From assembly GCF_014356525.2 (NCBI RefSeq), contig NC_052509.1, forward strand, positions 33,751,852 through 33,815,851: 64,000 nucleotides of DNA. Reading direction: 5' to 3'. The DNA comes from Nilaparvata lugens. Its lineage: Eukaryota > Arthropoda > Insecta > Hemiptera > Delphacidae. The translations under genes and the position numbers were made by a program. The notes below the pieces were generated by a model. It was not told the origin of the DNA and searched no databases. It worked only from the letters and a program-made list of their open reading frames with translations. Positions 23,690 to 35,247 of this stretch are shown here, in pieces; the stretch's first letter is position 1; every line of letters starts with the position of its first letter.

Positions 23690-24850
23690 ATATGCCACTA
23701 CCGGCAAACAACAACTTTTGCGCCGGCAGTAAGTTCGAACAACTAAGCATGATATTCATGTCAATAGAAAAAGAAAAATTACTTAATCTGAATCGACAAT
23801 ATTTTTTCCTATAGAAGATCTTGTTCCAAAACCCGATCCCTCCTTCCACTCTTCTCAATTTCTCTACTCCATCCGAATCAAGAGAAGTTTTCCAAAAAAA
23901 TCTCAAAAAACGTTTTCCAAAAAATCTCCCTTTCAAACTAAGTGGTACGAAAAATAACATTTGGTACTCGCTCTGTAGTCTGCTTTAGTTACAATTTCAC
24001 CCCTTCATTCCTCCTAATCTCGTACAGCCACCGAAATCCCTTTAGACATCTGTCGGCTACTCTCGTACATTCGCAGAACAAACAGAGGGTTCGCAGAGCA
24101 GATCATTGTGTAATTCGACAACTGCGAATTCTATAATTGGCTGACGATAGTTAATATTCTTGTAGGACGTGAACCAATGTCCTAGAAATGTCATTTAGAG
24201 ACCACACTATGTCAATATACTTACTTTGAAGATATTTTTGATCCTGTAAAAGGCATTAACATGACTGTGTAATGTCCTCTCTAAATAATAAAGCTTAAAG
24301 CTGGTAGTTCTATGAACCATGTTTTTGGGGATTGGAATATGTGAGTTCTGTTAATGGTGGCTTACATAAGAAATCATCTTCTACGATCTCAATTGAACGA
24401 TACGAGAAGTGAGAATCGATCATAGCACAGCAAGCATTTATGTATTTGAATTGCGTTAGTAACCATTCATCTCGTACAATCAAAACTCTTATACAAGATT
24501 ATCAAGAGTATTAACAAGAGTATCATAAAAACTCTTTGTACACCATATAAACTGATTCTCTACTGCACTGTATTTGCTCATCTATCAAAGTTTTAAAACT
24601 TTGATCTATCAAAGTTTTATTGTCAGTTAAATGAATAAAATCCAAGTTTCCAAAAAGATCTCACTCTACTAACCCGAATCTATATCTTAAGAACAACTTT
24701 TTTAAACAGAAATCCATTTCTACAAAATGGAATAAATTAATCTGATTTAGTAAGGGAGCGAAATTTAGAGAGATCATGCAGAGTATATCTTTAGATTCTT
24801 GGAACCCTGCTATCTTTGTTGAACAGGAATGAACTTTCCGAATCTTTAAC
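23690..24850. other. Spacer, no gene supported
   Basis: Short frames at 23685-24136 and 24661-24891 show no domain or periodic bias. AAAGTTTTAAAACTTTGATC around 24590 is a small palindrome. Confidence 0.3.
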
Positions 24851-24851
24851 A

Positions 24852-24876
24852 CATCATCATCATCATCATCATCATC
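24852..24876. repeat. (CAT)n microsatellite
   Basis: Eight consecutive CAT/ATG triplets. Confidence 0.9.
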
Positions 24877-24891
24877 TACAACACAAGCCAT

Positions 24892-27799
24892 ATCACAGCT
24901 GCTTTTTTCCTCTTGTGGAATCTTTGTGATCTAGCAAATAAATAAACAGATTTGATTCAAGAAATCTAGTCAACAGTGCTGTTCCATCGCTGATATGATG
25001 TACTAGGTCTTCACTCAAGACATCAATCATAGTTTATTGGACTTCAACATCGTTGGTCGTTCTCGTATCCTCTCAACAATAATTTTTCTTATAGAATCTC
25101 ATATTCTTGGTGGACAGCTATCATACTTTTACCTAAGCTATTCATAAAGTTTACGAAATTCAAATGTTCAATGTCTGCGCATTGACTAGAAAGAGGTAAA
25201 CTGGAGGCTGAGCCTTTGTCTGAGGATGTCCCCGACTGGGTAATGGACCCAGTAAGAATATTTACATTTCCTCAACTATCTTCACCCCTGTTGGACGTTT
25301 AATGACCAACCCAGTGGGGGGCTGAAACGGCGGAGTGTCTAGCCACTTGTTTCTTTCCTTGCGGAGACGTTTTCTTTTGAATTTCCTTATTTACATACTA
25401 TACTTCTCCTCATCTTTACTTATATACACATTTATACACTTATTTACATCCACATACACACAGTTTCATCCACCAAAGCGCCAGCTGTATCCATTAAAAG
25501 CTACGCTCTCCGCCTAATAACACAATACAACAATGATTTATTCATTCAATGAGCTTTTATAACTCGCAATAACATACGTCATCACATTCTATTACCGTCG
25601 GGTTATCGGTGTTGTTGGAATCTCTTGATTTGAATCTTTTCTGATGGTTTCTAATGTAATTTCTGTGGAAATTACAGCTATTATTCTTGATGGACTTTTT
25701 AAAATTTTATTCATGCTGGTTTTACAAGAATTGTTAACCGAGAATTCCGAAGTTATTGAAAGCAGTGGTATTTTCCACTTGATATTATATTGCATTTCTC
25801 CATTGTTGATTTGAGAAGACTAAATTTCGAAACACTAGTAGGTAATCAATCTGAATAACTGGTAGGCATTAAACATTAAACATTAAACACTTGAAACAAA
25901 TCAAGTCGATAATATTAGACAATAATTATCAATCTTGAATGAACAGAATATAAACCAGTATGACTCCAGAACAATAAAACTCTTATCCAATTATTGAATT
26001 CAACCTCTATGAAATAAGTTCATTGTATTGACGTCATATTTATTCGTTCATTAGTTCCGTTGGATGATATCACTTCATGGCGGTTAAATGCGATTGTATT
26101 CTTATGTGACTGACTGGCAATATTCTCAACATCATCCTCATAATCATCACTAGGCTATTTATTGCAACAAGCATCTATAATTTTGGTTATCAGGTTATAA
26201 CGCCGTTTTCAATCTCTGTATGAAATTTACCAATATACACCAATACAAGAATTAATTCATTGAAATGAAATGGATGATAATGGAAACCATAACGATATAG
26301 AAAACCTTCATAGAATATTGTAACGTATCATATTATACATATAGAAGAAATGATTGAAAAGCCTAGTTTGATCGTTTAATGTGCAAGTGAGTACATTGCC
26401 TATGTATAAACGGTCATGAGATACTTTTTTCTTAATTTTCTTATGATTTTTACGTTTTTCAATTGTAATTGAAGGCCGTGATAGACACTAGGCAACAGAC
26501 AACATCATTTTTGCACATACAATTCATTTTTTGTATGGAAACAGTCGGCTAGGGAAAGTTGCATTGGGGAAAGGGCAGCTAGATTACGACCTGAAATCGA
26601 TTGTATAAATCATTGTGATATTGCGGTTGGCAATTGGTTGCTATTAGCTGATGACAAGTGAATGGTTTTCATTTTCGTGGTCGAATATTCACTTGATTAA
26701 AGCGTTATTTTCGGCTGCCGCGGTCTGGAAATATACTATGCTATACACAATATGTATCATGTACTATTTTTCATCAGTAAATATAACTATGTACCAGGTA
26801 TACTGAAATCAACAGTTGGCTATGCTTGTTGGTGGGCGGGCAATGCTCTCGTAAATTACTTTGTTGGGCGCTCCTCACAAAAATGGAATTAAAAACTGAC
26901 CACCTTGGGCCTATTGCCCCTATTGCAGAGTGATTGTAGCAAAATTCGAATCAGAGAAAGGAAAAGGTAGAAATGGGAATAGAAATGGAGAGAATGTATT
27001 CAATAATGGTGATTGGTGAAGATTGGGAATGGAGAGAGCACAATAAAAAGAAATGTTCATGAAGATCTAGTGAACTCCATATCCTTGTAGGATCTCTTTC
27101 CTTTTTAAGAAAATATTTCATTATTCATCACTGGATAGTCTTCCTATTTTACAATATAATTCCCTCACACATGTTCAACGAAACATACGTGTAATGTAGA
27201 TGTGAACGTGTTCAAAAATGTAAATAAGCATAATATTGATGGATGGGATATAATGATATTTCAATTTGAGACTGGTGGAGGAAATGCGAGAACCTCTAAT
27301 GCCTTTTTCGAATAGATGGATGCATTATGATAACATCATTTGCAAACTGACACAATGCAAAATCGAAGTGGTACAAACTAAAATCCGAAAAGAGAGAGGT
27401 AAAGAAAAATAGACAACTGTTGCTAATGCAGAGTATTTCTTTCTAATGTCTGAGAGAAAAACACAAGCTGTTTAGGATACCAGAAGAAGATGTAGGAAAA
27501 ACTATAGTATGAAGTTGAAATGGAAAAGGACTGTAGGATTTTTTTCATATAATTGAGGCGAAAAGAGATGTAGAATCTGTATATTGGGAGAAATTATGAT
27601 AGGGTGATGGAAAGATGAAGATTGAGAAAGAGATATTATGTAAAAAAGATGAGAACGATAAGCTAAGAATGAGAATATTCAATTATAACTTTTATGGTTT
27701 TGTGAAAAAAGGTAGAATTGAAACAAAAATAGATAACTGTGAGAATATAAACAGAGGGTTGGATAATCTATATAATACAAAAGGAAAAAAACTGGCTTA
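24892..27799. other. Intergenic, no genes recognised
   Basis: About 2.9 kb AT-rich. A triple ATTAAACATTAAACATTAAAC occurs at 25868-25888. No supported coding, terminal repeats or tails. Confidence 0.4.
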
Positions 27800-28013
27800 T
27801 ACACGTACGGGATAGGAAATTCACGAATGCCGCATCATTACTTCTGAACTATTGGACTGATTAACTTGAAATTATTGAAATCTATAGATTCTTTATTTAA
27901 CGAGGATGGTTATAGGCATATTTTCTATTTTTCAAGATTTCATTACGTCAAGTGTCCAGTTTGTCAAGCTTTAAATTGGACATTTGCGGGCGGAGCACTG
28001 ATTACCTGCTAGT
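27800..28013 (+). mobile_element. Helitron-like fragment with CTAGT end
   Basis: Runs from an ACGTACGGGATAGG phrase through GAACTATTGGACTGATTAAC and GAGGATGGTTATAGGCAT to GGGCGGAGCACTGATTACCTGCTAGT. The last part resembles the hairpin-plus-CTAGT 3' ends of the elements at 3183 and 11315. It is probably a short, different non-autonomous family. Confidence 0.4.
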
Positions 28014-29060
28014 ACATAATAAAATTCTTAGTAAACATTGTATAAGATGTTTTGTAGTCCTCTTGTGTAGAAATTATGTAACATGAAAAAGTAAATGGAG
28101 TAGAATTTAAGTAATTGAACTTTTTGGTGAAAAATGTAATTGAGTTGAAAAAAATAAAATACCTTCCTTTATAGGGAAAGGGAGGAATTAAGTGATGAAC
28201 GAGCAGTAAGAATATGAATGAGATGAAAATGGTAATATCAATAGCGAGTGAATTTGAAGAGAAATTAAAAAGAATAAGGGCAAATACTGTAAGTGAGTTT
28301 TAACATGAGGTCGAAGAGTGAAAATTTTAAAAAAGGAGGAGCTAAGGAAAAGAATGGAAAAGAACAAGGGACAGGTTGAAGTAGCCGAGAAGAACAAGAT
28401 AAAGAAGTATAAAAAAGGTTGTCGGATGATTTCAATCCAGCGCGTGCACAAAAGAGGTTTGGCAGAAACAAAAAATGAATGATATTGTTAAAGAGAGATA
28501 GAGTACGAGATGAAAGGCAGGAGGAGAAGGAGAGAGACTTGAGCTTCAGCCAGAGATGAAAGGTAATAAACAGCTTGGCAATAATGAATTCATAAGCCAA
28601 TTTGTATGTTTATGAAATTGCCTCTGGATGAAAGGCAGAAGAAAAGACTTATAGCCCCATTTGGATGAGAGGGCGCCTCTTCAATCCCTTTACAGTCTGG
28701 CCGAAGCTAACTAAATCCTCAAAAGCATACTTTCTTCCAGGCAGGTATCGAAGAACTGTTGCAGTGCGGTTTCAAATCAAATCAAATTTATAATATAAAT
28801 TACATTTTTATGGAACAATTTACATCCGCAAAGAAAGAAACTGAGCGCGGATGAGAGTTGTGCTAGTCGTAATATTATTATTTTAACATTCCTATTATAT
28901 TCTTTTAATTATAACATTCTTAATTTCGATTGTGATTTTAGTATTTTGATTTATTTTATGTATATTGTGTTGGATTGAATAAAATTATTGATTGATTAAT
29001 CATAATCCAGTGATATTGTAACACTGAACTCAACTGAAGCTTCTATGCAACCCTATACAG
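28014..29060. other. Spacer with a possible LINE 3' tail
   Basis: No genes. The stretch 28940-29002 (GGATTGAATAAAATTATTGATTGATTAAT) has an AATAAA and a TTGA-repeat end, as many insect LINEs do, but no coding sequence precedes it. Confidence 0.3.
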
Positions 29061-29069
29061 TCATAGAAG

Positions 29070-29225
29070 GCGATTGGGAGGCAAAGCCCGCCTCCCATCT
29101 GCAGCGCGAAACGCGGAAGCTGCAAACTCACCCTACTGGGGGTGCGGGGAGCGAAGCCCCCTGCCGAGCGCGAAGCGCGAGTACAGTTTAAATCTAAGAA
29201 TTAGATTTAAAACTGTAATCTGCGT
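29070..29225. repeat. Cluster of GC-rich palindromes
   Basis: Consecutive self-complementary blocks: GGGAGGCAAAGCCCGCCTCCC, GCAGCGCGAAACGC..GCTGC, GGGGAGCGAAGCCCC and GAGCGCGAAGCGCGAG. These are followed by an AT palindrome at 29183-29217 (ACAGTTTAAATCTA..TAGATTTAAAACTGT). The style is the same as the GC-rich 3' portions of the Helitrons at 47420 and 63189. No protein call is made from the frame across it. Confidence 0.6.
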
Positions 29226-30293
29226 GACGTTTCCAATCCTGCGTTCCCGCAGCAGCTAGTGAAGCTACTATTCCTCGTGTGCAGCTCGCTTCAATCTTAT
29301 CGATTTTCATTGTCAGAACTAAACGACTCAAGAACTAGACCTGATGGTCCACTCTATCCTCAAATTCGAAAAATTATAAAAAGAATCATATCAGATATAG
29401 CTTCGTCAAGTGAAAGCTGTATCATTGAATAAAAAATCTATTGTTAGATGTTGTTTGTTGTATGTTATTTTATCTATTGTTTATTCTATGGTTGTATTGG
29501 AATTAGAATTTTTCATTAATCCGTGCTGTATAGGATTTCTCAACTCTGACTAAACCGCTTTGAAATCTCCGTGAAACTCGTTTAATAGAGTACAGTTTTC
29601 TCTTCACGATCGTTGAGAATGCTGCACAAGAATTTCATTAGTGACATCAAAGGCTACAAACAACGGAATTTCACAAAGAGTGTGTCATTTTCTACATAAT
29701 TTCTCAAAGAACATGAATGGTAGCAGCAACGGGAACAACACTGACACATATACTCTTCAAGTGGAATAAAATGTTCAAGCCACCCTCGGGTCTGATCACA
29801 CGAATGCATATATGCATAAATGCATAGTAAAAATATACATACACAATACATATTATAATAAATGTATAATTTTGTAATAGTATAGACCACCTTCTGAGCG
29901 AGCCTGTCAACCATGCGCTTTTAACGTACTCTTCAGCTTGCTGCCGACTAACTTAGCATTTACCACATAAATGTACATCTTAGCTTACAACTTGTACACA
30001 TATAAACGACGTGTATATGGCAAGAGGAAGATGTGGGAGGGCACATGTTAAAGCATGACAAGTATGGTACATCCCGCTGAGGTCCTTGTACAGTATAATA
30101 TCCAGTATATTTAAGTTTATTATAGAATGGGAGAGATGCACTGGGCTATAGCAAGCCTTTATGGAACAGCCTTGTCTTATAGACACAGCCTTAGCAGTCC
30201 CATATGAGAGACAATAAAACGGCTGCTACAATTTCATGAATGGCAACAGATTTTAACAGCAAGATGCCTCGAGTCTGTCTGCCTTTCACGTAG

Positions 30294-30370
30294 AACAGCG
30301 GTTCTCAACCTGGGGTATGCGTACCCCTTGGGGGTACGTGAAAAACTTCAGAGGGTACGCGAGGTGAAGC
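30294..30370 (+). mobile_element. hAT-like 5' end
   Basis: CAGCGGTTCTCAACCTGGGG followed by TACCCCTTGGGGGTACG is characteristic of the 5' terminal and subterminal region of a hAT group (starts CAG.GGTTCTCAACC, then a GC palindrome). The matching 3' end was not found downstream and no transposase is readable, so the element is truncated or decayed. Confidence 0.5.
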
Positions 30371-31590
30371 CAAATGATTGAAATATTACATCTTCATTTT
30401 GCATTATTCTTATAATTTTATCGTGTTTTGTTATCCTGAAAAAATTACTTTCTCAATGGAATACGGAAAGGATTGTTTATTCATGAGACCGGAAGCGGAA
30501 ACCATGGTCACAGTAGAACTGAAGGAATACTGACAGATTATATTGTCCACTAAAACAGGAATCCCAATACAGACATTGTATTCTGTTTTACTACAAAAGG
30601 AAAATTGTTACTGTATAAAAAATTCATTTTCCCTCAGCCCCTCCGTAATTAATAAGCTTTCTTTCTTCTCTTATAAGTCGTCATAACTCATTCACAAGCT
30701 ATGACGACTTAAAATAGAAGAAAAAAATAACATTGATAAGGTTGGATGTTATGTACGGTACGTAACATTCGCTAACAGACCCGAAGAATCTACAAGTTAG
30801 TGAGCTAAAAAGTTGCATCTAGAGCTCGAACCCTTATTGCGCATGATTTTGGAAGGGCAACGGTGATGGATTTTGGCTGTTTTAATACTCTTGATGATCT
30901 CTACAATGAAATTATTTTATTCGACGTAACAATCAAATGGACATTACTAGTAAAATGTGTTAGTAAAGTTTGGGAAATTGATCAAGGAGATATTTCATTT
31001 CAGCTGATGTAAAGTGGAATGCACTTGTTCGTGGCGCAAAAGTCTGTACGCACCTGTAGAGATTTTGCTCATTGACTAAGCAAACACTGATCCTATTATT
31101 TACTGTCACCGAGCACCCACATTTTCATTCAGTATTGTGGAATATTGTTTACAATTATTAAATCGGCAATGAATCGATATAACTGAGATAATACACAAAA
31201 AATCACTGAAAATAACATCTTACCATTTCAAATGTCAGGAAAAATTGAACAAGAGTTTGTAATAGCATAGAATAACCAATCTATTATTCTTCCATGATAT
31301 AGTGACCAGAAGATTCAGATCTCGAGCTATTATTAATAAAGATGATGACGATGAGTCGATGATGATGATACGTTAGATCAAGATTTTCCATCAATCATTG
31401 CCCCATTCACATGAACCAACTACATTGAATGCAGAGAAAACAAATTTCGTACCTTCTCTGTAACATATTTTACAAAGCTGTCAATGTCAGTAATAAAAGC
31501 TCCATTATTGTAGAGTGGAGAATCGAAACTGTGATTGTCGTCTGATTGACCATCTAGTTAAATCTATTTGTTAAATATCTAATAATTTTA
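30371..31590. other. Spacer, possibly decayed hAT interior
   Basis: No readable frame. AAATCATAAGTCGTCATAAC-type short inverted repeats occur near 30680-30710 (TATGACGACTT against AAGTCGTCATA). Confidence 0.3.
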
Positions 31591-31593
31591 GAT

Positions 31594-31715
31594 GATTGAT
31601 TGAAATGGGATAACCATATTTATATCGTATACAACTAAAAAAATAAGAAAGCTCATTTACAAGTTCTGTCAGCTTTGTCATATACTTGGAGATGATATAA
31701 TTAAAATAGTATATT
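31594..31715 (+). pseudogene. Frameshifted LINE reverse-transcriptase fragment
   Basis: Two adjacent frames give LKWDNHIYI and then KKIRKLIYKFCQLCHILGDD..KIVYF, closely paralleling residues ~618-656 of the complete LINE (FKWDKHINL, IRKLLYKFYQLRKIL, KTVYFSL). It is a small relic of a related LINE with a frameshift near 31636. Confidence 0.6.
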
Positions 31716-31718
31716 TTA

Positions 31719-32008
31719 TAGGCTCTGAATCTTGGATACCTAGGAAGAAAGAATGGAGTAGGTTACAGGCTGCCGAAATGAGGTTTTTAAGAGCAGTAAA
31801 AGGGTGTACAAGGGAAGATAGGCTTCATAATGTTGATATAAGAAGCGAGCTCAACATAATCTCCATATGGCAGAAGATTGAAGAAAATCGGCAAAACTGG
31901 AAAGAGCATGTTGAAAGGATGGAGAGCGACAGGATTCCCAGGGCAGTCATGTTGTATAACCCGGTTGGAAGGAGAAGTGTGGGCAGACCCCGTAAAAGAT
32001 GGATGTGA
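31719..32008 (+). pseudogene. LINE C-terminal fragment with GRPRKRW motif
   Basis: An open stretch reads GSESWIPRKKEWSRLQAAEMRFLRAVKGC.., then WKEHVERM, NPVGRRSVGRPRKRWM and a stop. This is the widespread C-terminal end of one class of arthropod LINE proteins (W-W-S motif, EMRFLR, GRPRKRW). The catalytic reverse transcriptase is missing, as in 5'-truncated copies. The 3' UTR phrase CAACAGGCAAATTGCCTAATCCTTG and a GACGAT triplet tail follow to ~32073. Confidence 0.75.
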
Positions 32009-32049
32009 TGGTGAGTTTGAAGTCGCAACAGGCAAATTGCCTAATCCTT

Positions 32050-32073
32050 GTAGGAAGACGACGATGACGACGA
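32050..32073 (+). repeat. Triplet tail of the LINE fragment
   Basis: GAAGACGACGATGACGACGA directly follows the LINE 3' UTR phrase and ends the element. Related tails are seen at 52097 and 56341. Confidence 0.5.
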
Positions 32074-32074
32074 T

Positions 32075-33085
32075 ATTTCTCACTTGTAGAGTCTCTTTTA
32101 AGTTAGATAACTTCAAAGATTTCTTATTTGCAGAAGAAATACCAGGCCGAAATCGCACCTATTTATGACTTTCAACCATATATTAATAACTGGTACCATT
32201 CTATACGGCATTTACAAACATTCTTCGCATATCCTTACTTCTCTTCACAGCATGTTTGTTTTGTTGCTGTCAGGCGGAGTCCCAGAAGAACCAGGGGTAT
32301 TCCAAGCATGCTACAACTACAAATAGAAATAATTTTTCTAAACGCCAGGGCGTACGCATGCGCAAGATATCAGGTCTGATTGTCCGATTAGAATAAATCG
32401 GAGAGACATGATGAATGTGACTAGATGCTAGTAGAATGGTGCGTAATTTGTGGGTCGATTAAAGAGTTCTCTCTATAGTGAGGAGAGAAGTGAGAGAGAA
32501 GAAAGCATAGAGTGAAGAGGGAGGAAAAGAGAAGTGAAAGAAGAGAGGAGAGGATCATACAGCACGTGTGAGCATGACACGTCTCCGGACCACCTGCAAG
32601 CATTGATGCATGATACGCATTTATCTAAAACGGGTACATTGAGACAGAGGCAGTGCTACGTCACAGGAAAAAAGCCGAAAAGTGATTGTGGCTGATAGCG
32701 GCGATTATCTGTCGCTTCCACTCCAATGAACCTGGTGAGGAATCCTTGTAATCTGTGACGTCACAGAGATCTAAACAGATCTAAAGGATACGTATTCTAA
32801 GATCTGAATAGAAATACGCAGAGATACGTTCGAAGAACTGCATACCGATAAGTGAGCTCACTAGCTGCGTGCATCCATGTTCAACATAATCACGTTCTTG
32901 GCGGAGGAAGTGAAGTCAACAGGTGTTGTCCGCTTTATTATTATTTTAATTTTCAAATTATTGTCGTTTATTATTCTAGATGGATCTGGTACCGTTCACA
33001 CAATAATATTATAATGAAGTGATCGAGATTCATTGAAATGCTTTTTTCAATTGCATTGAAAATAGCAATATTTGTCACTCATTAT
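32075..33085. other. Spacer, no gene supported
   Basis: Frames at 32128-32379 and 32421-32603 lack coding features; a purine-rich GAGAGAAG tract lies at 32460-32550. Confidence 0.3.
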
Positions 33086-33090
33086 AGTTA

Positions 33091-33259
33091 GGGCGAGGCC
33101 ACACGAGCGTTTCTCAGACAAGTCGGCAGGGCATGAAGCTCTCCAATTGGCTGATTATCAGCCAATTCCTGAAATCCAACCTAATCAGCCAAACGGAAAG
33201 CACCTAGCCCTGCAGACTCGTCTTAAATCGCCTAAAAAACGCTTCATGTGGCTTGGCCC
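33091..33259. mobile_element. Harbinger/Tourist-type MITE, 169 bp
   Basis: Terminal inverted repeats GGGCGAGGCCACACGAGCG (left) and the inverse of CGCTTCATGTGGCTTGGCCC (right) are flanked by the direct repeat TTA (33088-33090 and 33260-33262), the usual 3-bp TWA duplication of the PIF/Harbinger superfamily. The interior is also largely palindromic (CAATTGGCTGATTATCAGCC; CGGCAGGGC against GCCCTGC). No coding; an 85-codon frame across it is incidental. Confidence 0.8.
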
Positions 33260-33329
33260 TTATCGGCTGAGGACGGTTTGCACTGTGATCATGAGAAAGA
33301 ACATACAAATTATTACTAGACAAAAATAG

Positions 33330-34720
33330 AAAAATCCTTAAATCCATAGATAAAGAGTGACCAGAAAAACGGAAACTTTTAAAAACGTGATAGGGGAAAA
33401 ATAATGTTCAATTTCAATTTATTAAATGTTATCAATTACAATTAAATGTGAAAGATAAATCAAATTATCTTTGTCCTTAAAAAGATTTTTTTTTATTAAA
33501 AAGATAAATCATATTAATGATTTAGAAAGTTTTTATCTTTTTCAGTTACCGTACTGCCTATAGATGACTTCCTCTTGCACGAATGCGTTATTCAAAACTG
33601 TGTTGACTATTCCTCATTGATCGCAGCTACATCGATATGCTGGGATATTGTACATTCCATTCTAAATTCTCTGTTTTAATTCTATTCATTCAGAATTTTA
33701 TCGAATGAACCGTGAGCGATATCCACACTGCACGAGAATCTCTCGAATCGGTTGCGTTTCCTAGACCCATAGATCGCCAGATTTGTCCGCCTTCGATTTT
33801 CTTTCGGAAGAGCTATCTCAAATGAAAGTATTCACAATTACTGTGGTTGAATTGTGTAAAACAGATGATTAAAAATGAAATCCACACAACCCTAGTTGGA
33901 ATGTTGCAGCGATCGATGAGCAATCTCCATCTCCAACATAAATTTCAATAATGTATTCGTGCAGGAGAAAGCCACCTATAGGAAGAAGGAAGTATTAAAA
34001 GAAATTGATAAATTTATCTATTGATCCTTCATTTACAAGTTTATAAGCTTCAATTTTCATGAATAGAATAATTTTTTCCCTTCTCACTCTTATTATATTT
34101 GTTTTATGAAGTTTCATCTTATTCTAGAATCTGATACAAAACAGAGAGTATTAAAGTGGAATGATTTTTTCATTTTAAGTGACTCTCTAGTAAATTTCTA
34201 GGTCTAACGGTTATTATTTTTTTCAGGTATTTGAGTTCAATGTTCTACATTCTATATAGTAATAATACTGATATTATTCAGTTTCATGATCACAATAATT
34301 ATTCCCATTTGCTACAATTAACTGGGTTATAATAATCTCTACTTCTTCGAAAAATCAAAAAATGTTTTGTCAATGAAGAAGCAGCAGTATTCTTAACTTG
34401 CAACCACACATGTGCTCCACTATTCACTCTTATTAATTAATGGTAATTTATTAATAGTGAATATTTATAATTAACAAGCTTACCCGGCGGACTTCGTACT
34501 GCCAAAAAGTCAATTTATCTCTTGTCATGCTTGACTTTATTTGGTGAATCATGAAATTCATCTGTCAATCAATACTTTCATTTACATCTCAATACGGACT
34601 TCCTATGTACTTAGTTATGCAGAATTTATTATTATGAAAACATATTCTTCTCAATCAATTGGTAGTAATATCTATAAGTAAAGTGTTGAATAAAAAATAG
34701 ATGGGTTAATCAGTGTTTCA
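33330..34720. other. Intergenic, no genes recognised
   Basis: AT-rich spacer. A GC-richer phrase TTACCCGGCGGACTTCGTACTG at 34482-34503 looks like a repeat end, but no partner was found in the window. Confidence 0.35.
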
Positions 34721-34723
34721 AAG

Positions 34724-34756
34724 ATAGAAATAGAAATAGAAATAGAAATAGAAATG
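34724..34756 (-). repeat. 3' hexamer tail of the LINE
   Basis: On the element strand this is (TTTCTA)n, about five units, immediately after AATAAA (complement at 34760-34765). A short simple-repeat tail instead of poly(A) is usual for several LINE clades and marks the 3' end of the element. Confidence 0.8.
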
Positions 34757-35247
34757 AAATTTATTCAAGTAAGTTACAATACATTCTGGTTCATACACGA
34801 ATCTACAATAAATTACAGTACAACAGCCAATTATGCAACAAATTCCACATATTATGAAAACTTATTAATTACAATGAAGATTGAATGCAACATTAGAATA
34901 TTGATAATATAGTATTGTAAAATACTACATAAATCAGCGGTGTTTCAACAATGAATAAATGATAATTTCAATGAATAAATATACACCCCACTATATATTA
35001 TATGTGTTGGGGTATAAGTAATTAGTTGTTTCTTGCGTGTAATAATTACTATTTACAAACTTCATTCACTGATATGGGATTAAAGTTTTTTATAATAAAA
35101 TTAGTAAAAATGTATAATACAAACAAACAAAATTATGGAATTAGTAAATAAATATTAATGTTCTATTAAGGATAATAATAAGAAAGGTTATTTTTAGAAA
35201 AATGAAAAACAGTAAAGAGTGGAATGAAGAATAAATAGTTTCAATAT
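34757..35247 (-). other. 3' UTR of the LINE
   Basis: About 490 AT-rich bases between the RT stop codon and the tail, with no long frame. It would hold the 3' recognition region for target-primed reverse transcription, by analogy with other LINEs. Confidence 0.6.

Noticed and set aside
28188..28600. Minus-strand frames of 87 and 111 codons with Phe/Leu/Ser-rich hydrophobic peptides
   Set aside because: Composition follows the purine-rich plus strand (GA-rich); no start context, domain or continuation.
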